Part shown: positions 63,573-64,000 of the stretch, one piece after another
How positions within the stretch are numbered: position 1 is the first letter of the stretch
How the letters are laid out: the number at the start of each line of letters is the position of its first letter
Assembly: GCA_013407085.1 (NCBI GenBank)
Contig: JACCGJ010000688.1
Coordinates: 62,001-126,000 of the forward strand
Reading direction: 5' to 3'
Source of the DNA: Atriophallophorus winterbourni
Taxonomy: Eukaryota; Platyhelminthes; Trematoda; Plagiorchiida; Microphallidae
Length of the DNA stretch: 64,000 bases
The notes under the pieces: model-generated
Seen by the model: only the letters and a program-made list of their open reading frames with translations
Databases searched by the model: none
Told to the model about the DNA's origin: nothing
Translations under genes and position numbers: made by a program

Positions 63573-63585
63573 TCACTTCATGTAA

Positions 63586-64000
63586 CTTTTAAACAGCACA
63601 TTTTGTGAAACGAAGTATTTTCCTGTACAAAGCGCTAGCAACACCAGCCTTTAAGATTTTGCACCACGTTGCCCATAAACCTGGGTCAATTGAATGATAG
63701 TTTGATGAAGGATGGATCATTCTTAACGGAAGCATAACAGTTCGGTGTAAGGCCGTGTAAAAGTTAATCTATTAAATTAAGGATGATCGATTTTGACATT
63801 AGATAGAATAAAACGTGGTGTAAATGCGAAAAGAATTTTAAATATAGTCCAAACAACAACAAAAATTGCTAGACAGACACGAAATACCAGTTTCAATCGA
63901 TTCAAGAATTTATGTTTACGTGGCTGTTCAAAACGAAAGAAATAGCTTATCAAAGTGAAAAATTAATAAATGAGCATATCGAAATCACGACATAGAAAGG
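63586..64000. other. Unassigned DNA at window end
   Basis: AT-rich; nothing recognised. Confidence 0.5.

Overview
The window looks like a digenean trematode (fluke) nuclear genome. Coding DNA is sparse and split into short exons with GT/AG borders. Introns run from about 50 bp to nearly 7 kb. The rest is dense with CR1-like and RTE-like non-LTR retrotransposons, Penelope-like elements (PLEs) and short retroposons that carry hammerhead ribozymes, a set familiar from schistosomes and other flukes. No bacterial-type operon, CRISPR array or phage gene is visible. The exact genus cannot be read from the sequence.

Two host genes can be assembled by phase-consistent splicing. On the + strand (1 to about 23.7 kb) lies the 3' half of a DOCK-family guanine nucleotide exchange factor, DOCK-C (DOCK6/7/8) type: 12 firm exons, 2151 nt, 716 residues plus stop, covering the DHR-2 (GEF) domain. 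Its last two exons are repeated about 4.2 kb downstream by a tandem duplication whose middle is hidden by a 1000-N gap. On the - strand (62.55 to 32.9 kb) five small exons with good splice sites and compatible phases give a 188-residue C-terminus of a low-complexity protein with two P-x-W-K motifs; its 5' end is outside the window. A single orphan exon on the + strand at 31.2 kb belongs to neither.

Layout: 1-24 kb, DOCK exons with introns full of repeats (an RTE-like LINE at 10.8-14.2 kb, a tRNA-headed hammerhead SINE at 4.3-4.5 kb, a hammerhead tandem array at 16.2-16.8 kb, SINE-like family B at 9.6 and 18.0 kb). 21.7-28.9 kb, tandem duplication and gap. 29-33 kb, CR1 and PLE relics. 33.3 kb, a GATA microsatellite. 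34-38.7 kb, a nearly complete CR1 element nested inside an older RTE relic. 39-53 kb, LTR-like elements, CR1 relics, a foldback transposon with about 10-bp target duplication (41.6-42.2 kb) and a PLE fragment. 53.8-61.4 kb, two PLE derivatives with inverted ends, an RTE-like element with an uninterrupted RT frame (56.4-58.1 kb) and CR1 relics. 62-64 kb, the most 5' exon of the - strand gene and an inverted hammerhead retroposon.

The most interesting signal is the hammerhead ribozyme content. At least four sequence families carry type-I hammerhead cores: (1) a tRNA-derived SINE with a fully canonical ribozyme; (2) a 240-bp unit present as a 2.6-unit tandem array flanked as a whole by an 11-bp target site duplication, which suggests a multimeric RNA was reverse transcribed and inserted in one piece (retrozyme-like); (3) a related unit with a GUC cleavage site; (4) the terminal repeats of the PLEs. 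Several insertions have recognisable target site duplications and internal inversions of twin-priming type.
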